A program made the position numbers and the translations under genes. Shown piece by piece: positions 46,021-55,588 of a DNA stretch of 64,000 nucleotides. Below the pieces are notes generated by a model. That model was not told the origin of the DNA. It saw nothing but the letters and a program-made list of their open reading frames with translations, and searched no databases. The DNA is from Gallionellales bacterium 39-52-133. GTDB lineage: Bacteria > Pseudomonadota > Gammaproteobacteria > Burkholderiales > Gallionellaceae. Numbering within the stretch: position 1 is the stretch's first letter; the number at the start of each line of letters is the position of its first letter. The stretch is from contig NCJL01000008.1 in assembly GCA_002278935.1 (NCBI GenBank), positions 248,001 to 312,000 of the forward strand, written 5' to 3'.

Positions 46021-48624
46021 TTATTCAGCGGCTTCATCAGTACCCGCAACGTCATCTGCACCACCCTCAGATTCAGCAAGCGGATCCTCTTCAGGCTCGG
46101 CAATCCGGCTCAAACTCGCGAGTTTTTCACCCTTGCCCAGATTGATCAGCGTGACGCCCTGAGTGGTGCGCCCCATCTCGCGAATCTCGCTGACGCGGGT
46201 ACGGATCAGCACGCCATTGGTGCCGATCAGCATGATTTCATCATCCGTTCTCACCAGTGTTGCAGCCACTACCTTGCCGTTACGCTCGCTGGTCTGAATC
46301 GCAATCATGCCCTGCGTACCACGTCCATGACGGGTGTACTCGGCGATAGGAGTACGCTTGCCGAAGCCATTCTCGGTTGCCGTCAACACGGTCTGGCTTT
46401 CATCTTCAGCCACCAGCAATGCAATGACCTGCTGGCCCTCTGCCAATCGCATACCGCGCACACCGCGTGAAGCACGGCCCATGGAGCGCACATCATCCTC
46501 ATCAAAACGCACCGCCTTGCCTGCATTCGAGAACAACATCACATCATGCTTGCCGTCGGTCAGTGCAACACCAATCAGGAAATCGCCCTCATCCAGATTG
46601 ATCGCGATAATGCCGGCCTTGCGCGGATTGGCGAAATCGGACAATGGTGTTTTCTTCACTGTGCCCTGCGATGTGGCAAAGAAAATAAACTGGTCATCGG
46701 AGAATTCTTTCACCGGCAGTATGGCGTTGATTTTCTCGCCCTCTTCCAGTGGCAACAGATTCACAATCGGCTTGCCGCGACTGGTACGGTTGCCCTGCGG
46801 CACATCGTAAACCTTGATCCAGTAGACCTGACCCCTGCTGGAGAAGCACAGGATATAGTCATGAGTATTGGCGATAAACAGGTTGTCGACAAAATCGTCT
46901 TCCTTGGTCGGCGCTGCCTGCTTGCCGCGGCCGCCGCGCTTCTGCGCGGTGTATTCGCTCAGCGACTGCGCCTTCATATAACCGCCATGCGACAGGGTCA
47001 CCACCACATCTTCGGGAGCGATCAGGTCTTCCATGCTCATGTCATGGGTGTGCGTCACAATTTCACTGCGGCGCTTGTCGCCATATTGCGATTTAATCGC
47101 AATCAGCTCGTCGCTGATAATTTGCGTGACGCGCGCCGGCTTGGCGAGAATGTCCAGCAGGTCCATGATCTTGTCCATCACTTCACGGTATTCGCTGACG
47201 ATCTTGTCCTGCTCCAGCCCGGTCAGGCGCTGCAAACGCAACTCAAGAATAGCCTGCGCCTGCACGTCCGAGAGGCGGTAGCCGCCCTGCTTCGACATGC
47301 CAAATTCGGGCAACAGATTTTCAGGGCGCGAGGCATCGCTGACACGGCTGAGCAATTCCTCAACCAGCGCCGAACGCCACTCCTTGCCCATCAAACCCTG
47401 CTTGGCGATGGCCGGTGTGGCAGCCGCCTTGATCAGCGCGATAATCTCGTCCACGTTGGAGAGTGCAACGGCCAGACCTTCCAGAATATGGCCGCGATCA
47501 CGCGCCTTGCGCAATTCAAAGATGGTGCGGCGGTTTACAACCTCGCGGCGATGACTGAGGAAGGCGACCAGGAATTGCTTCAGGTTAAGCAATTGCGGCT
47601 GACCATCGAGCAGCGCCACCATATTCATGCCGAAACTGTCCTGCAACTGCGTCTGCTTGAACAACTGATTGAGAATAACCTCGGGATTTTCATTGCGCTT
47701 CAGCTCGATCACCGCGCGCATACCGGATTTGTCCGACTCGTCGCGAATTTCCGAAATGCCTTCAATGCGTTTTTCGCGCACCAGCTCGCCGATCTTAATC
47801 AGCAGATTGGCCTTGTTCACCTGATACGGCAGCTCGTCGATGATAATCGCCTGGCGATTATTGCCCTTGTCCACATCTTCAAAGTGTGTGCGCGCACGCA
47901 TAATCACGCGGCCACGGCCGGTGCGGTAACCTTCCTTTACACCGGCCAGGCCATAGATAAAACCGGCAGTCGGGAAGTCCGGCGCGGGGATCATCTCGAT
48001 TAGCTGCTCGATATCCATTTCGGGATTCTGCAACAGCGCCAGACAGGCTTCGATCACTTCGCCCAGATTGTGTGGAGGAATATTGGTCGCCATGCCCACC
48101 GCAATGCCGGTGGAACCGTTCACCAGCAGATTGGGGAAGCGTGCCGGCAGCACCAGAGGCTCGCTTTCAGAACCGTCGTAGTTGGGGCCGAAATTGACCG
48201 TTTCCTTGTCCAGATCGGCCAGCAATTCATGCGCGATGCGCGCCATGCGAATTTCGGTGTAACGCATCGCCGCCGCGTTATCGCCGTCGACCGAGCCAAA
48301 GTTACCCTGTCCGTCCACCAGCGGGTAGCGCAACGAAAAGTCCTGCGCCATACGCACGATGGTGTCATACACCGCGGTATCGCCGTGCGGGTGGTATTTA
48401 CCGATTACATCGCCGACAATACGCGCCGATTTTTTGTAAGCCTTGTTCCAGTCGTTGGATAATTCATGCATCGAGAACAGCGCACGGCGGTGTACCGGCT
48501 TGAGTCCGTCACGCACATCGGGCAGTGCACGCCCTACGATTACGCTCATCGCATAGTCAAGATATGACTTGCGCATTTCACCTTCAAGACTGACGTTCAG
48601 TGTTTCTTTGGCAAATTGTTCCAT
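46021..48624 (-). CDS. gyrA: DNA gyrase subunit A
   Basis: GyrA is the breakage-reunion subunit of gyrase, which introduces negative supercoils. The 867-residue protein has the catalytic Tyr122 in [11 protein letters not shown] and the quinolone-contact loop [10 protein letters not shown]. Position 83 is Thr where E. coli has Ser; Asp87 is kept. The C-terminal beta-pinwheel has the GyrA box QKRGGRGK, and the tail is acidic. It heads the serine/aromatic block behind its own promoter (48666-48695). Confidence 0.97.
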   Translation of the reverse strand: MEQFAKETLNVSLEGEMRKSYLDYAMSVIVGRALPDVRDGLKPVHRRALFSMHELSNDWNKAYKKSARIVGDVIGKYHPHGDTAVYDTIVRMAQDFSLRYPLVDGQGNFGSVDGDNAAAMRYTEIRMARIAHELLADLDKETVNFGPNYDGSESEPLVLPARFPNLLVNGSTGIAVGMATNIPPHNLGEVIEACLALLQNPEMDIEQLIEMIPAPDFPTAGFIYGLAGVKEGYRTGRGRVIMRARTHFEDVDKGNNRQAIIIDELPYQVNKANLLIKIGELVREKRIEGISEIRDESDKSGMRAVIELKRNENPEVILNQLFKQTQLQDSFGMNMVALLDGQPQLLNLKQFLVAFLSHRREVVNRRTIFELRKARDRGHILEGLAVALSNVDEIIALIKAAATPAIAKQGLMGKEWRSALVEELLSRVSDASRPENLLPEFGMSKQGGYRLSDVQAQAILELRLQRLTGLEQDKIVSEYREVMDKIMDLLDILAKPARVTQIISDELIAIKSQYGDKRRSEIVTHTHDMSMEDLIAPEDVVVTLSHGGYMKAQSLSEYTAQKRGGRGKQAAPTKEDDFVDNLFIANTHDYILCFSSRGQVYWIKVYDVPQGNRTSRGKPIVNLLPLEEGEKINAILPVKEFSDDQFIFFATSQGTVKKTPLSDFANPRKAGIIAINLDEGDFLIGVALTDGKHDVMLFSNAGKAVRFDEDDVRSMGRASRGVRGMRLAEGQQVIALLVAEDESQTVLTATENGFGKRTPIAEYTRHGRGTQGMIAIQTSERNGKVVAATLVRTDDEIMLIGTNGVLIRTRVSEIREMGRTTQGVTLINLGKGEKLASLSRIAEPEEDPLAESEGGADDVAGTDEAAE

Positions 48625-48665
48625 GTATGGCGTGACCCTTAAAAAAGCTTACAAAACAGCTTTTG

Positions 48666-48695
48666 ATTTTATCATGCCGACCCAGTTCGTGACAA
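48666..48695 (-). promoter_or_regulatory. Sigma-70 promoter of gyrA
   Basis: On the minus strand TTGTCA (-35), an 18-base spacer and TAAAAT (-10) lie 42 bases upstream of the gyrA ATG. It probably drives gyrA and the following serC-serA genes. Confidence 0.6.
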
Positions 48696-48801
48696 AATAT
48701 TAACCTTTCCGCTTTACCGCTTGCGGGAATCGCCGCACCAAGCTGTGCAAAGCATGCCCTGATGAGTTACGCTATATCCCATTTCATAAAAACCACGCAC
48801 C

Positions 48802-49497
48802 ATGACCAACGCCGACCCTATTGAACTGGAAAAATTCAGCCAACTCGCCCACCGCTGGTGGGACATCAACAGCGAATTCAGGCCGCTGCATGAAATCAAT
48901 CCCTTGCGTCTTGGCTATATCGACAACATTGCTCATCTTGCCGGCAAAACCGTGCTGGACGTGGGCTGTGGCGGCGGCATTCTGTCGGAAAGCATGGCAG
49001 GACTCGGCGCCCAGGTCACCGGTATTGATCTGGGCGACAAGGCGCTGCAAGTGGCGCAGCTGCACCTGCTGGAAAGCGGCAAGCAGGTCGAGTACCGCAA
49101 AATCGCGGTTGAACAGCTCGCGCTGGAACAACCGGGACATTACGATGTGGTGACCTGCATGGAGATGCTGGAACATGTGCCTGACCCTGCCAGCATCGTG
49201 CGTGCCTGTGCGCAACTGGTTAAACCTGACGGCCATGTATTTTTCTCTACCCTGAACCGCAATCCGAAATCCTACCTGCTCGCCATTATCGGCGCGGAAT
49301 ATGTGCTGAACATGCTGGCGCGCGGCACCCATGACTATGCCAAATTCCTCAAGCCTTCCGAACTGGCGCAGTTCTGCCGCAATAGCGGATTGAATATGGC
49401 CGACATCATCGGCATGACTTACAACCCGCTCAGCAAGGTTTACTCGCTGGGCCGCGATACCGGCGTCAACTATATGATGGCTTGCCGGCGTGATTAA
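48802..49497 (+). CDS. ubiG: Ubiquinone biosynthesis O-methyltransferase UbiG
   Basis: UbiG does the two O-methylations of ubiquinone synthesis. The 231-residue SAM-dependent methyltransferase starts [21 protein letters not shown] and has SAM motif [23 protein letters not shown] and [13 protein letters not shown]. It is divergent from gyrA and directly followed by gph, a well-known ubiG-gph pair. Confidence 0.96.
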   Translation: MTNADPIELEKFSQLAHRWWDINSEFRPLHEINPLRLGYIDNIAHLAGKTVLDVGCGGGILSESMAGLGAQVTGIDLGDKALQVAQLHLLESGKQVEYRKIAVEQLALEQPGHYDVVTCMEMLEHVPDPASIVRACAQLVKPDGHVFFSTLNRNPKSYLLAIIGAEYVLNMLARGTHDYAKFLKPSELAQFCRNSGLNMADIIGMTYNPLSKVYSLGRDTGVNYMMACRRD

Positions 49498-49504
49498 ATC
49501 CACA

Positions 49505-50170
49505 ATGATTCAATCAAAAACCGCAGCCGTACTATTTGATCTTGACGGCACCTTTGCCGATACCGCACCCGACCTTGGCGCAGCACTCAACCACGTTCGC
49601 GGCCTGCATCACCTGCCCCCCCTGCCGCTGGAAATCACCCGCCTGCAAGCCTCGCATGGCTCGGCCGGATTGATCAAGCTGGGTTTTAATGTCGAGCCGG
49701 ATTCAGAAAAATTCCCCGCATTGCGTGATGCCTTGCTGGCGCATTACAGCGCCAACATCTGCGCCCATACCACACTGTTTCCCGGCATGGCGGAGTTGAT
49801 CGAGACGCTGGAACAACGCGGCCTGCCGTGGGGTATCGTCACCAACAAACCACAGCGCTTTACGCTGCCATTGATGCAGGCACTGGGCTACGCAGAACGT
49901 GCAGCCTGCCTGGTGAGCGGCGACACCTGCGCCCATGCCAAACCCCATCCCGAACCCATGTTGTATGCGGCCAGAAGCATAGGCGTTGCACCACTGAACT
50001 GTTTATATCTTGGGGACGACAGGCGCGATATGGAGGCCGGCAATGCTGCCGGGATGCGTTCACTGATTGCGTTGTTTGGCTATATTGATCCCGGCGCCGA
50101 TCTTGAAACATGGCAGGCAGATGCCGCCATCGCAACGCCGCTCGATTTAATAGATCACCTGAAGCTTTAA
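49505..50170 (+). CDS. gph: Phosphoglycolate phosphatase-type HAD hydrolase (Gph)
   Basis: A HAD-superfamily phosphatase cleaving 2-phosphoglycolate (or a related small phosphate). The 221-residue protein has motif I LFDLDGTFADTAPD (Asp12, Asp14), motif II IVTNKP, motif III KPHPEP and motif IV YLGDDRRDMEAG. The usual DGTLxD is DGTFAD here. ATG 49505 was chosen; an in-frame GTG at 49490 overlapping the ubiG stop would add five residues. Substrate is from the family. Confidence 0.9.
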   Translation: MIQSKTAAVLFDLDGTFADTAPDLGAALNHVRGLHHLPPLPLEITRLQASHGSAGLIKLGFNVEPDSEKFPALRDALLAHYSANICAHTTLFPGMAELIETLEQRGLPWGIVTNKPQRFTLPLMQALGYAERAACLVSGDTCAHAKPHPEPMLYAARSIGVAPLNCLYLGDDRRDMEAGNAAGMRSLIALFGYIDPGADLETWQADAAIATPLDLIDHLKL

Positions 50171-50250
50171 TCACCTCCCCATAACAGGAGTGAGGTGACC
50201 GTGAAAAAATAGTGAGCGCCAAATATGTTGCCTGCAAAAATAAATAATCA

Positions 50251-50277
50251 TAACTACTTGATTATATTTAATATTTT
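50251..50277 (+). repeat. IHF-type intergenic repeat, copy 5
   Basis: Core TTGATTATATTTAATATTTT at 50258-50277 with an IHF match on the minus strand (AATCAA, four bases, TTA). It lies between the convergent gph and thiO genes, so it cannot be a promoter element for either. Confidence 0.7.
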
Positions 50278-50333
50278 TATAATACTTATTAACCAACTCT
50301 CAACCACAACATGGTGGTTATTGGATTCCGTTC

Positions 50334-51377
50334 TTATGCACTCCAGCCCGCCCTGTACACACTCACATCAAACGGCTGCTCAACACCATACAACTCATTC
50401 AGCAAAATAGCCGCGCTGGCCGGTGCCATGGTCACGCCATAACGAAAATGCCCACTGTTGAGATACAGATTCTCCAGTTGCGGATGGCGACCTATGGTAG
50501 GTATGTTGCCGGGCGAGGCGGGACGCAGACCGGACCAGTGCTGCACCAGCGGCATATTGTGTAATGCTGGCAACAACCGTTCAGCCCGCTGCTGCAATGA
50601 GTCACGCGCTTCTGTAGTTGTGCGTTTATCAAAACCCACATCCTCCAGCGTGCTGCCCACCAGCAAGTGACCGTCCCGCCGCGGGATAAGGTACATGCCA
50701 TCCTGCAGCACAATATGCGGCAGGGGAGGAGTATCAAATTTAAACAACAGCATTTGCCCGCGCATCGGCTTGATATCCAGCTTCAACGCATATTGCCCCA
50801 GCACCTGCTTGCTCCACGCCCCGGCGCTGACGATATAGCGATCCGCACTAAACTCTCCGCCAGAAGTTGTGACAGCCTGCACTCTGCCTCCCCTGACCTC
50901 AATCCCGCGCACCTCGCACTGCTCCACAATCCGCCCGCCCAGTATTTCAACATGCTTGCGCAAGGCTTGTATCAAACGCGGATTGCGCACCTGCGCCACT
51001 TCCGGCAACAATAAACCACCGTCCTTATCTGCCAGCATGAGCCCATGCTCATCGCACCATTGCCGCGCGAGTTTTCGATCAAAGGGCGGCAGTACCAGCA
51101 TACCGCTCACTTCATATTCAGAATCTATTCCCGTGGCAGCATGCAATCCTGCGACCCATTGCGGATACATTGCCGCCCCCAGGCCGGTCAGCCGCGTAAC
51201 CTCACCCGCATAATCCCACGGACACAGGGGCGCCAGAATACCGCCACCCGCCCAGGATGACTCCATGCCGAGCGCACCTCGTTCGACTATCGATACGGAG
51301 GCACCCTGCAACAACAAGGCTTGCGCTGCCGCAAGACCTGCAACCCCGGCACCCATGATTAAAAAGTCAGAATTCAA
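50334..51377 (-). CDS. thiO: Glycine oxidase-like FAD enzyme ThiO
   Basis: An FAD-dependent D-amino-acid oxidase-family enzyme. ThiO oxidises glycine to the imine used for the thiazole of thiamine. About 347 residues, with DFLIMGAGVAGLAAAQALL at the N-terminus, ESSWAGGGILAPLCPW, MRGQMLLFKF and HFRYGVTMAPASA near the end. TTG 51377 was chosen because GGAG lies 6 bases before it and the FAD motif begins at once; an earlier TTG at 51407 lacks a site. No other thi genes are near. Confidence 0.85.
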   Translation of the reverse strand: MNSDFLIMGAGVAGLAAAQALLLQGASVSIVERGALGMESSWAGGGILAPLCPWDYAGEVTRLTGLGAAMYPQWVAGLHAATGIDSEYEVSGMLVLPPFDRKLARQWCDEHGLMLADKDGGLLLPEVAQVRNPRLIQALRKHVEILGGRIVEQCEVRGIEVRGGRVQAVTTSGGEFSADRYIVSAGAWSKQVLGQYALKLDIKPMRGQMLLFKFDTPPLPHIVLQDGMYLIPRRDGHLLVGSTLEDVGFDKRTTTEARDSLQQRAERLLPALHNMPLVQHWSGLRPASPGNIPTIGRHPQLENLYLNSGHFRYGVTMAPASAAILLNELYGVEQPFDVSVYRAGWSA

Positions 51378-51422
51378 AAAAACTCCATTTACACCTATGA
51401 AATACAATCATCTACTACACCA

Positions 51423-52007
51423 TTAATTTTTTGAAGAATGAAATTGATTTGAATCAAATTTAATTTCCAGTATTTTTTGACTTTTCACCTGTCTGCCATT
51501 CTTTTCTGCCGGAGAAAATCGAGACTTCAATAACGCATTTATAGCTGCTTCGTTGTATAGAAATGTTGGTTCCGCCTCCAATACCGAAACCGAGTCGACC
51601 CTGCCCGTCTCATTGATTAACACCCTCACTTTTATCTTCACCTCAAAATTGAAACTAATTATTTTTTCAATATCCGCCAGAGGGGTTGAATCGACAAAGT
51701 CGGATCTTTTCTCGACTTCATTGTAAAGGTAATAGTATTCACCCTCAGGCACGGCAGATTCTATAACTGGAGCAGGTTCGTTTACGGCAGATACGGCTAC
51801 GCTTCGCGCTACTGGCTGAGCCAAAGGAATAACTGTAGCTGCAGGCGATGAAATATTCGATGACAAGGTAAAGTTGAAGCTGAGCTTGCCCACGCGCCCC
51901 TCTTTTTGAACCGATCGACCATAGCCCAACAACACAAACACCGTTATATGCAATGTGATTGATATCGCCAATGCGACGAATAAGCGCTTATTAAATGGGG
52001 ATGACAT
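51423..52007 (-). CDS. TonB-family C-terminal domain protein
   Basis: A 194-residue envelope protein with an N-terminal transmembrane anchor (about 9-29, LFVALAISITLHITVFVLLG). A variable linker is followed by a TonB C-terminal domain (about 118-185: KVRVLINETGRVDSVSVLEAEPTFLYNEAAINALLKSRFSPAEKNG, then ILEIKF). This layout is typical of TonB-like energy transducers, though the Pro-rich rod is short and no exbB/exbD lie near. It is divergent from the pilus operon. Confidence 0.8.
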   Translation of the reverse strand: MSSPFNKRLFVALAISITLHITVFVLLGYGRSVQKEGRVGKLSFNFTLSSNISSPAATVIPLAQPVARSVAVSAVNEPAPVIESAVPEGEYYYLYNEVEKRSDFVDSTPLADIEKIISFNFEVKIKVRVLINETGRVDSVSVLEAEPTFLYNEAAINALLKSRFSPAEKNGRQVKSQKILEIKFDSNQFHSSKN

Positions 52008-52436
52008 CGGGTTTATTGCACACCGTGACTACAGACAGCCATGGATTTAATATAAATCAAAGAGGGATTTTAGTGCTCATTCTGAAATACAGCCAATAAA
52101 ATTTGGCATTTTACCAGTTGGCCTGCCAACTAACCCTCACCACAGGGTGCAAGCCACTTTCTATCATTTACACCAGTGCAGTCAACACCGACAAACTTGA
52201 GCTAGCCAGCTTCCGTCCATTCTGGCAAACCAACCACCTGTCGACTAACACTGGCACGATTTTCAATTCATTATTAGCATCCAAATCATCAAATAAGGAG
52301 TAAGCATGAAAATCCAACAAGCTAATTCAAGCAATACTTGATGGGCCGCCTGTCTTTATGTATAGCCTTTAGTCGGTTTGAGATAGGAAATTTTCGCTGC
52401 CAATGTTTCAATTTGCCCAAGGATAAGGATTACAAC
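52008..52436. other. Intergenic region before pilE, with a leader mini-ORF
   Basis: A 429-base gap between divergent genes. It holds an 11-codon ORF (52306-52341) with a strong ribosome site just upstream, described separately. After its stop, an in-frame extension of pilE could begin at the overlapping ATG 52341, but it lacks a signal and the prepilin start at 52437 is far better. I saw no clear -10/-35 pair or hairpin. Confidence 0.5.
52306..52341 (+). CDS. Candidate 11-residue leader peptide upstream of pilE
   Basis: AAGGAG lies 7 bases before ATG 52306. The frame reads [11 protein letters not shown] and stops at 52341, touching a second ATG (TGATG). It resembles the start MKMQKG of the pilin but is a separate short frame; it may be a translated leader that tunes pilE expression. 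Confidence 0.35.
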   Translation: MKIQQANSSNT

Positions 52437-52838
52437 ATGAAAATGCAAAAAGGTTTCACACTGATTGAACTGATGATCGTCGTGGTAATTATTGGCATCT
52501 TATCGTCTATCGCATTGCCAGCCTATAACGATTATGTCATCCGCGGCAGGCTGGTAGACGGCACTGCGGCGCTGGCCGATGGTCGTATCAGGATGGAGCA
52601 GTGGTTCCAGGATAACAGAACCTATGTAGGTGGCCCCTGCCCTGCCACAACGCCAAATTTCACTTATAACTGCGGCGTACCTACTGCAGCTGCTTACACC
52701 ATAACCGCAAGTGGCAGGGGTACTGTTGCTGAATTTGCATTCACCATAAACGAATCAAACGCCAGGACAACAACCAGCAGCAAAACCCACTGGAACTCTG
52801 GAGCCTGCTGGATTACAACCAAAGGGGGCGCCTGTTGA
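52437..52838 (+). CDS. pilE: Type IV minor pilin PilE
   Basis: A 133-residue type IV prepilin. The leader MKMQKG is followed by the cleavage site and [24 protein letters not shown], with Glu5 of the mature protein. The globular part has two Cys pairs near the end, typical of a C-terminal disulfide loop. ATG 52437 was chosen for the leader. It is the first gene of pilE-fimT-pilV-pilW-pilX-pilY1; other T4P loci often place pilE last. It overlaps the next gene. Confidence 0.9.
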   Translation: MKMQKGFTLIELMIVVVIIGILSSIALPAYNDYVIRGRLVDGTAALADGRIRMEQWFQDNRTYVGGPCPATTPNFTYNCGVPTAAAYTITASGRGTVAEFAFTINESNARTTTSSKTHWNSGACWITTKGGAC

Positions 52839-53422
52839 ACACCCTTCTACAATCTGGGCGAACTGGACCTTCCGGTTGTATGGGTAAATCCGGTCAATCG
52901 GGATTTACTCTGGTCGAATTAATGATCGGTGTTGTGATCCTTGGCATCCTGGCCAGTGTAGCCTTTCCCAGTTTCCAGATGCAGATACTGAACTCCAGGA
53001 TACGCACCGCGACTGAATCTGTGCAGAATGGAATACAGCGGGCGCGGTCAGAAGCGATCGCGCGTAACGCCAATGTGCAATTTTCATTAACCAATGCAGC
53101 AGTAGATACCTCCTGGACTGTCTCCTGCGTAAACATTTGCGGCGTGGACGCACTAGGTGTAGCCAATCCTGCCGGTACCGTTATAGATACAAGATCCGGC
53201 AACGAAGGCTCCAGAAACGTTACCCTCGCGCCTGGAGGCAATACAACCGTCACTTTCAACAGCCTGGGGGGCGTAGTAAACCCCAATGCGGATGGTTCAA
53301 CACCCTTGACACAGATTGACTTTGCCACATCCGGTACCACCAAGATTTTCCGCGTCACCATAGGCGTGGGCGGCAATGTCAGAATGTGCGATCCGACTGG
53401 TCACGGCTACGGCGCATGCTAA
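52835..53422 (+). CDS. fimT: GspH/FimT-type pseudopilin
   Basis: A 195-residue prepilin-like protein with the class III signal [26 protein letters not shown], preceded by an unusually long leader (about 23 residues) if translation begins at TTG 52835. That start has AGGGGG upstream and couples to the pilE stop (TTGA). The alternative ATG 52880 gives a standard 8-residue leader. A beta-rich GspH domain and a C-terminal Cys pair follow. It is probably the FimT/FimU minor pilin that primes pilus assembly. Confidence 0.85.
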   Translation: MNTLLQSGRTGPSGCMGKSGQSGFTLVELMIGVVILGILASVAFPSFQMQILNSRIRTATESVQNGIQRARSEAIARNANVQFSLTNAAVDTSWTVSCVNICGVDALGVANPAGTVIDTRSGNEGSRNVTLAPGGNTTVTFNSLGGVVNPNADGSTPLTQIDFATSGTTKIFRVTIGVGGNVRMCDPTGHGYGAC

Positions 53423-53436
53423 GCGGAGAAAATTTC

Positions 53437-53841
53437 ATGCTAAACACCCATATCCCCACCCATAAATCTGCGCAGCAAGGTGTAGTGTTACTTGAGGCGA
53501 TGATTGCAATCCTGATTTTTTCCTTTGCGGTGCTCGGCATCGTGGGCTTGCAGGCGGCAATGATCAAAAACACTTCCGAGTCACAATATCGTGCCGAAGC
53601 CAGCCTTGTCGCCCAGCAAAAGATTGGTGAAATGTGGTCTCGCCCGGATCCTTTGCTGATAGCAGCCGACCTGGCTGAAGGTACTGTTAACATCCCCTTA
53701 TTGCCGGGCGGCACTCGCACTGTTGTAGCTACAGGCGTGCCAAACGAATACTTGGTCACAGTCACCTGGCAGAGCCCGGGAGAACCACAACACAACTTCA
53801 CCACCATCGTCACCATCTCAGGGGGGGTTTTGGGATCATGA
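53437..53841 (+). CDS. pilV: Minor pilin PilV
   Basis: A 134-residue prepilin with VVLLEAMIAILIFSFAVLGIVGLQ as the hydrophobic N-terminus after an AQQG cleavage site. This Glu-containing sequence is typical of PilV. GGAG precedes ATG 53437. A following ATGA overlap joins it to pilW. In this family PilV, PilW, PilX and PilY1 form the pilus-tip initiation complex. Confidence 0.87.
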   Translation: MLNTHIPTHKSAQQGVVLLEAMIAILIFSFAVLGIVGLQAAMIKNTSESQYRAEASLVAQQKIGEMWSRPDPLLIAADLAEGTVNIPLLPGGTRTVVATGVPNEYLVTVTWQSPGEPQHNFTTIVTISGGVLGS

Positions 53842-54911
53842 AACTGAATCGTAGACACTCTCCCGCTTATCAGGCCGGCTTCAGCTTGGTGGAAATCATG
53901 GTCGGGCTGGTCATAGGTATGCTCGCCAGTCTGGTCATCATACAGATCATGTCGGTTTTTGAAACGCAAAAACGTACCACAACAGGTTCTGCCGATGCGC
54001 AAACCAATGGCGCAATCGCACTGTTTACCATCGAACAACAACTCAAGATGGCAGGTTACCCTGTCATGCCGACAGGCTTGACAGAATCCCCGTTCAAATG
54101 CACCACATTAAGAGTTAATGGTGCTGTGGCGTCACCATTAGTCATTGCTCCCGTTATCATCACAGACGGTGGTGGCAACGCCAGCGACACCATCACTATC
54201 AACTACGGCAACACCCGCTCGGGAGGTATACCCACCAAGATAACAGCCATGCCTACAGGATTAAATGCAAATGTGGTGACTAATTTCGGCTGCCTGAATG
54301 GTGATGCCACCCTGATTTTAAATTCAATCTCAACAGCATGTGATATGTCGACTGTGAATACGGGTGGACTACCTGGCACCACCATACCACCCGGCACCAC
54401 CATACCATTGACAGACATCACCGGGGCGAACACCGGCTCCAGCCTTGCCTGTTTGGGCACCTGGAGTACGGTTACTTATTCAGTTAATCCTGCTGGCAAC
54501 CTGGTGGATGGAGTGGGCAATGAAGTCGTGGCTGGCATCGTCAATATACAGGCGCAATATGGCATTTCTGTCACTGCCAATTCCAATGTCATCACCAACT
54601 GGGTGGACGCAGGTGGCGCAACATGGGGGCCGGCAGCGCTTACCGTTGCCAATCGCAACCGCATCAAAGCCATTCGCATTGCGGTGGTGGCGCGAAATCC
54701 CAAAATGGAACCGGCTGCCGTAACCCAGGCATGCAATTCCACTACTATAGCTGCACCCACCGGCCTGTGTGCGTGGGCAGGTACCGTTGCAGACCCTGCG
54801 CCAACCATCAATATGGCCGCTGCCGATGCAAACTGGCTGCGATACCGCTACCGTGTGTTTGAAACCATCATTCCTGTGCGCAATATAATCTGGTCGTGGG
54901 GTGCACTATGA
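53838..54911 (+). CDS. pilW: Minor pilin PilW
   Basis: A 357-residue minor pilin with leader ending QAG and FSLVEIMVGLVIGMLASLVIIQIM. A large Thr/Gly/Asn-rich globular part follows, including an imperfect GTTIPPGTTIP repeat near residue 180. It overlaps pilV and pilX by ATGA and is co-translated with them. Confidence 0.87.
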   Translation: MKLNRRHSPAYQAGFSLVEIMVGLVIGMLASLVIIQIMSVFETQKRTTTGSADAQTNGAIALFTIEQQLKMAGYPVMPTGLTESPFKCTTLRVNGAVASPLVIAPVIITDGGGNASDTITINYGNTRSGGIPTKITAMPTGLNANVVTNFGCLNGDATLILNSISTACDMSTVNTGGLPGTTIPPGTTIPLTDITGANTGSSLACLGTWSTVTYSVNPAGNLVDGVGNEVVAGIVNIQAQYGISVTANSNVITNWVDAGGATWGPAALTVANRNRIKAIRIAVVARNPKMEPAAVTQACNSTTIAAPTGLCAWAGTVADPAPTINMAAADANWLRYRYRVFETIIPVRNIIWSWGAL

Positions 54912-55579
54912 AAACGCTGAATCTTTCCCGTTTTAAGCAGACGCGCATAAAGCAGCAGCGCGGCCTGGTGCTGTTCTTTGCGCTGATTGCTCTGGTGGTG
55001 ATGTCGCTCGCGGCAGTGGCGCTGATACGCTCGGTGGATACCAGCACCATGATCGCCGGCAACATGGCGTTCAAACAGGCTGCCACCTCTTCTTCTGATG
55101 CAGGCATTGAAGCTGCGGGTAACTGGTTACTGGGGATACAGGCTGCAAACCCGGGCGTCTCAGCCCTCCTCGTTACCGCCCACCCGTTTAATAGCACTAA
55201 TCTCGCCACTAACCCCGGCTACCACTCCAATGTTGTCCTTGACCCACTGCTACCCGGTTTTATCGACCTGACTTCAGATGCCATTTGGAACAATACCAAT
55301 AGTGCCGCTGTGAATGGAGGACTACCCGACGCTACCGGCAACACCATACGCTATATCATCCAGCGCATGTGCCGCGTCGCCAATACGCGTGCTGCTGATG
55401 CAGATTGCCTGTTTAGCATACAGCTTGATGGCGGCATGGATCAAGGTATTCCGCCACAACCAGGCTGCAATGATGGCCCAAATTGCCCTACAGAAGACCA
55501 ATCACCCCAGATACGCGTTACCGTCAGAACTACAGGACCGAAGAACACCGTCAGCTACACGCAAGCATTTCTCTATTAG
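54908..55579 (+). CDS. pilX: Pilus assembly protein PilX
   Basis: A 223-residue PilX-type minor pilin. It begins MKTLNLSRFKQTRIKQQRG with the hydrophobic LVLFFALIALVVMSLAAVALIRSVD, then TSTMIAGNMAFKQAATSSSDAGIEAA, as in the PilX N-terminal domain. ATG 54908 overlaps the pilW stop as ATGA and was preferred to a GTG at 54896. pilY1 follows after 9 bases. Confidence 0.87.
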   Translation: MKTLNLSRFKQTRIKQQRGLVLFFALIALVVMSLAAVALIRSVDTSTMIAGNMAFKQAATSSSDAGIEAAGNWLLGIQAANPGVSALLVTAHPFNSTNLATNPGYHSNVVLDPLLPGFIDLTSDAIWNNTNSAAVNGGLPDATGNTIRYIIQRMCRVANTRAADADCLFSIQLDGGMDQGIPPQPGCNDGPNCPTEDQSPQIRVTVRTTGPKNTVSYTQAFLY

Positions 55580-55588
55580 GAGGCATCC

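Noticed and set aside
46546-48003. 485-codon open frame antisense to gyrA (also long ones antisense to rlmD and hldA/hldD)
   Set aside because: They mirror codon-biased real genes on the other strand, lack ribosome sites, and have no family resemblance.
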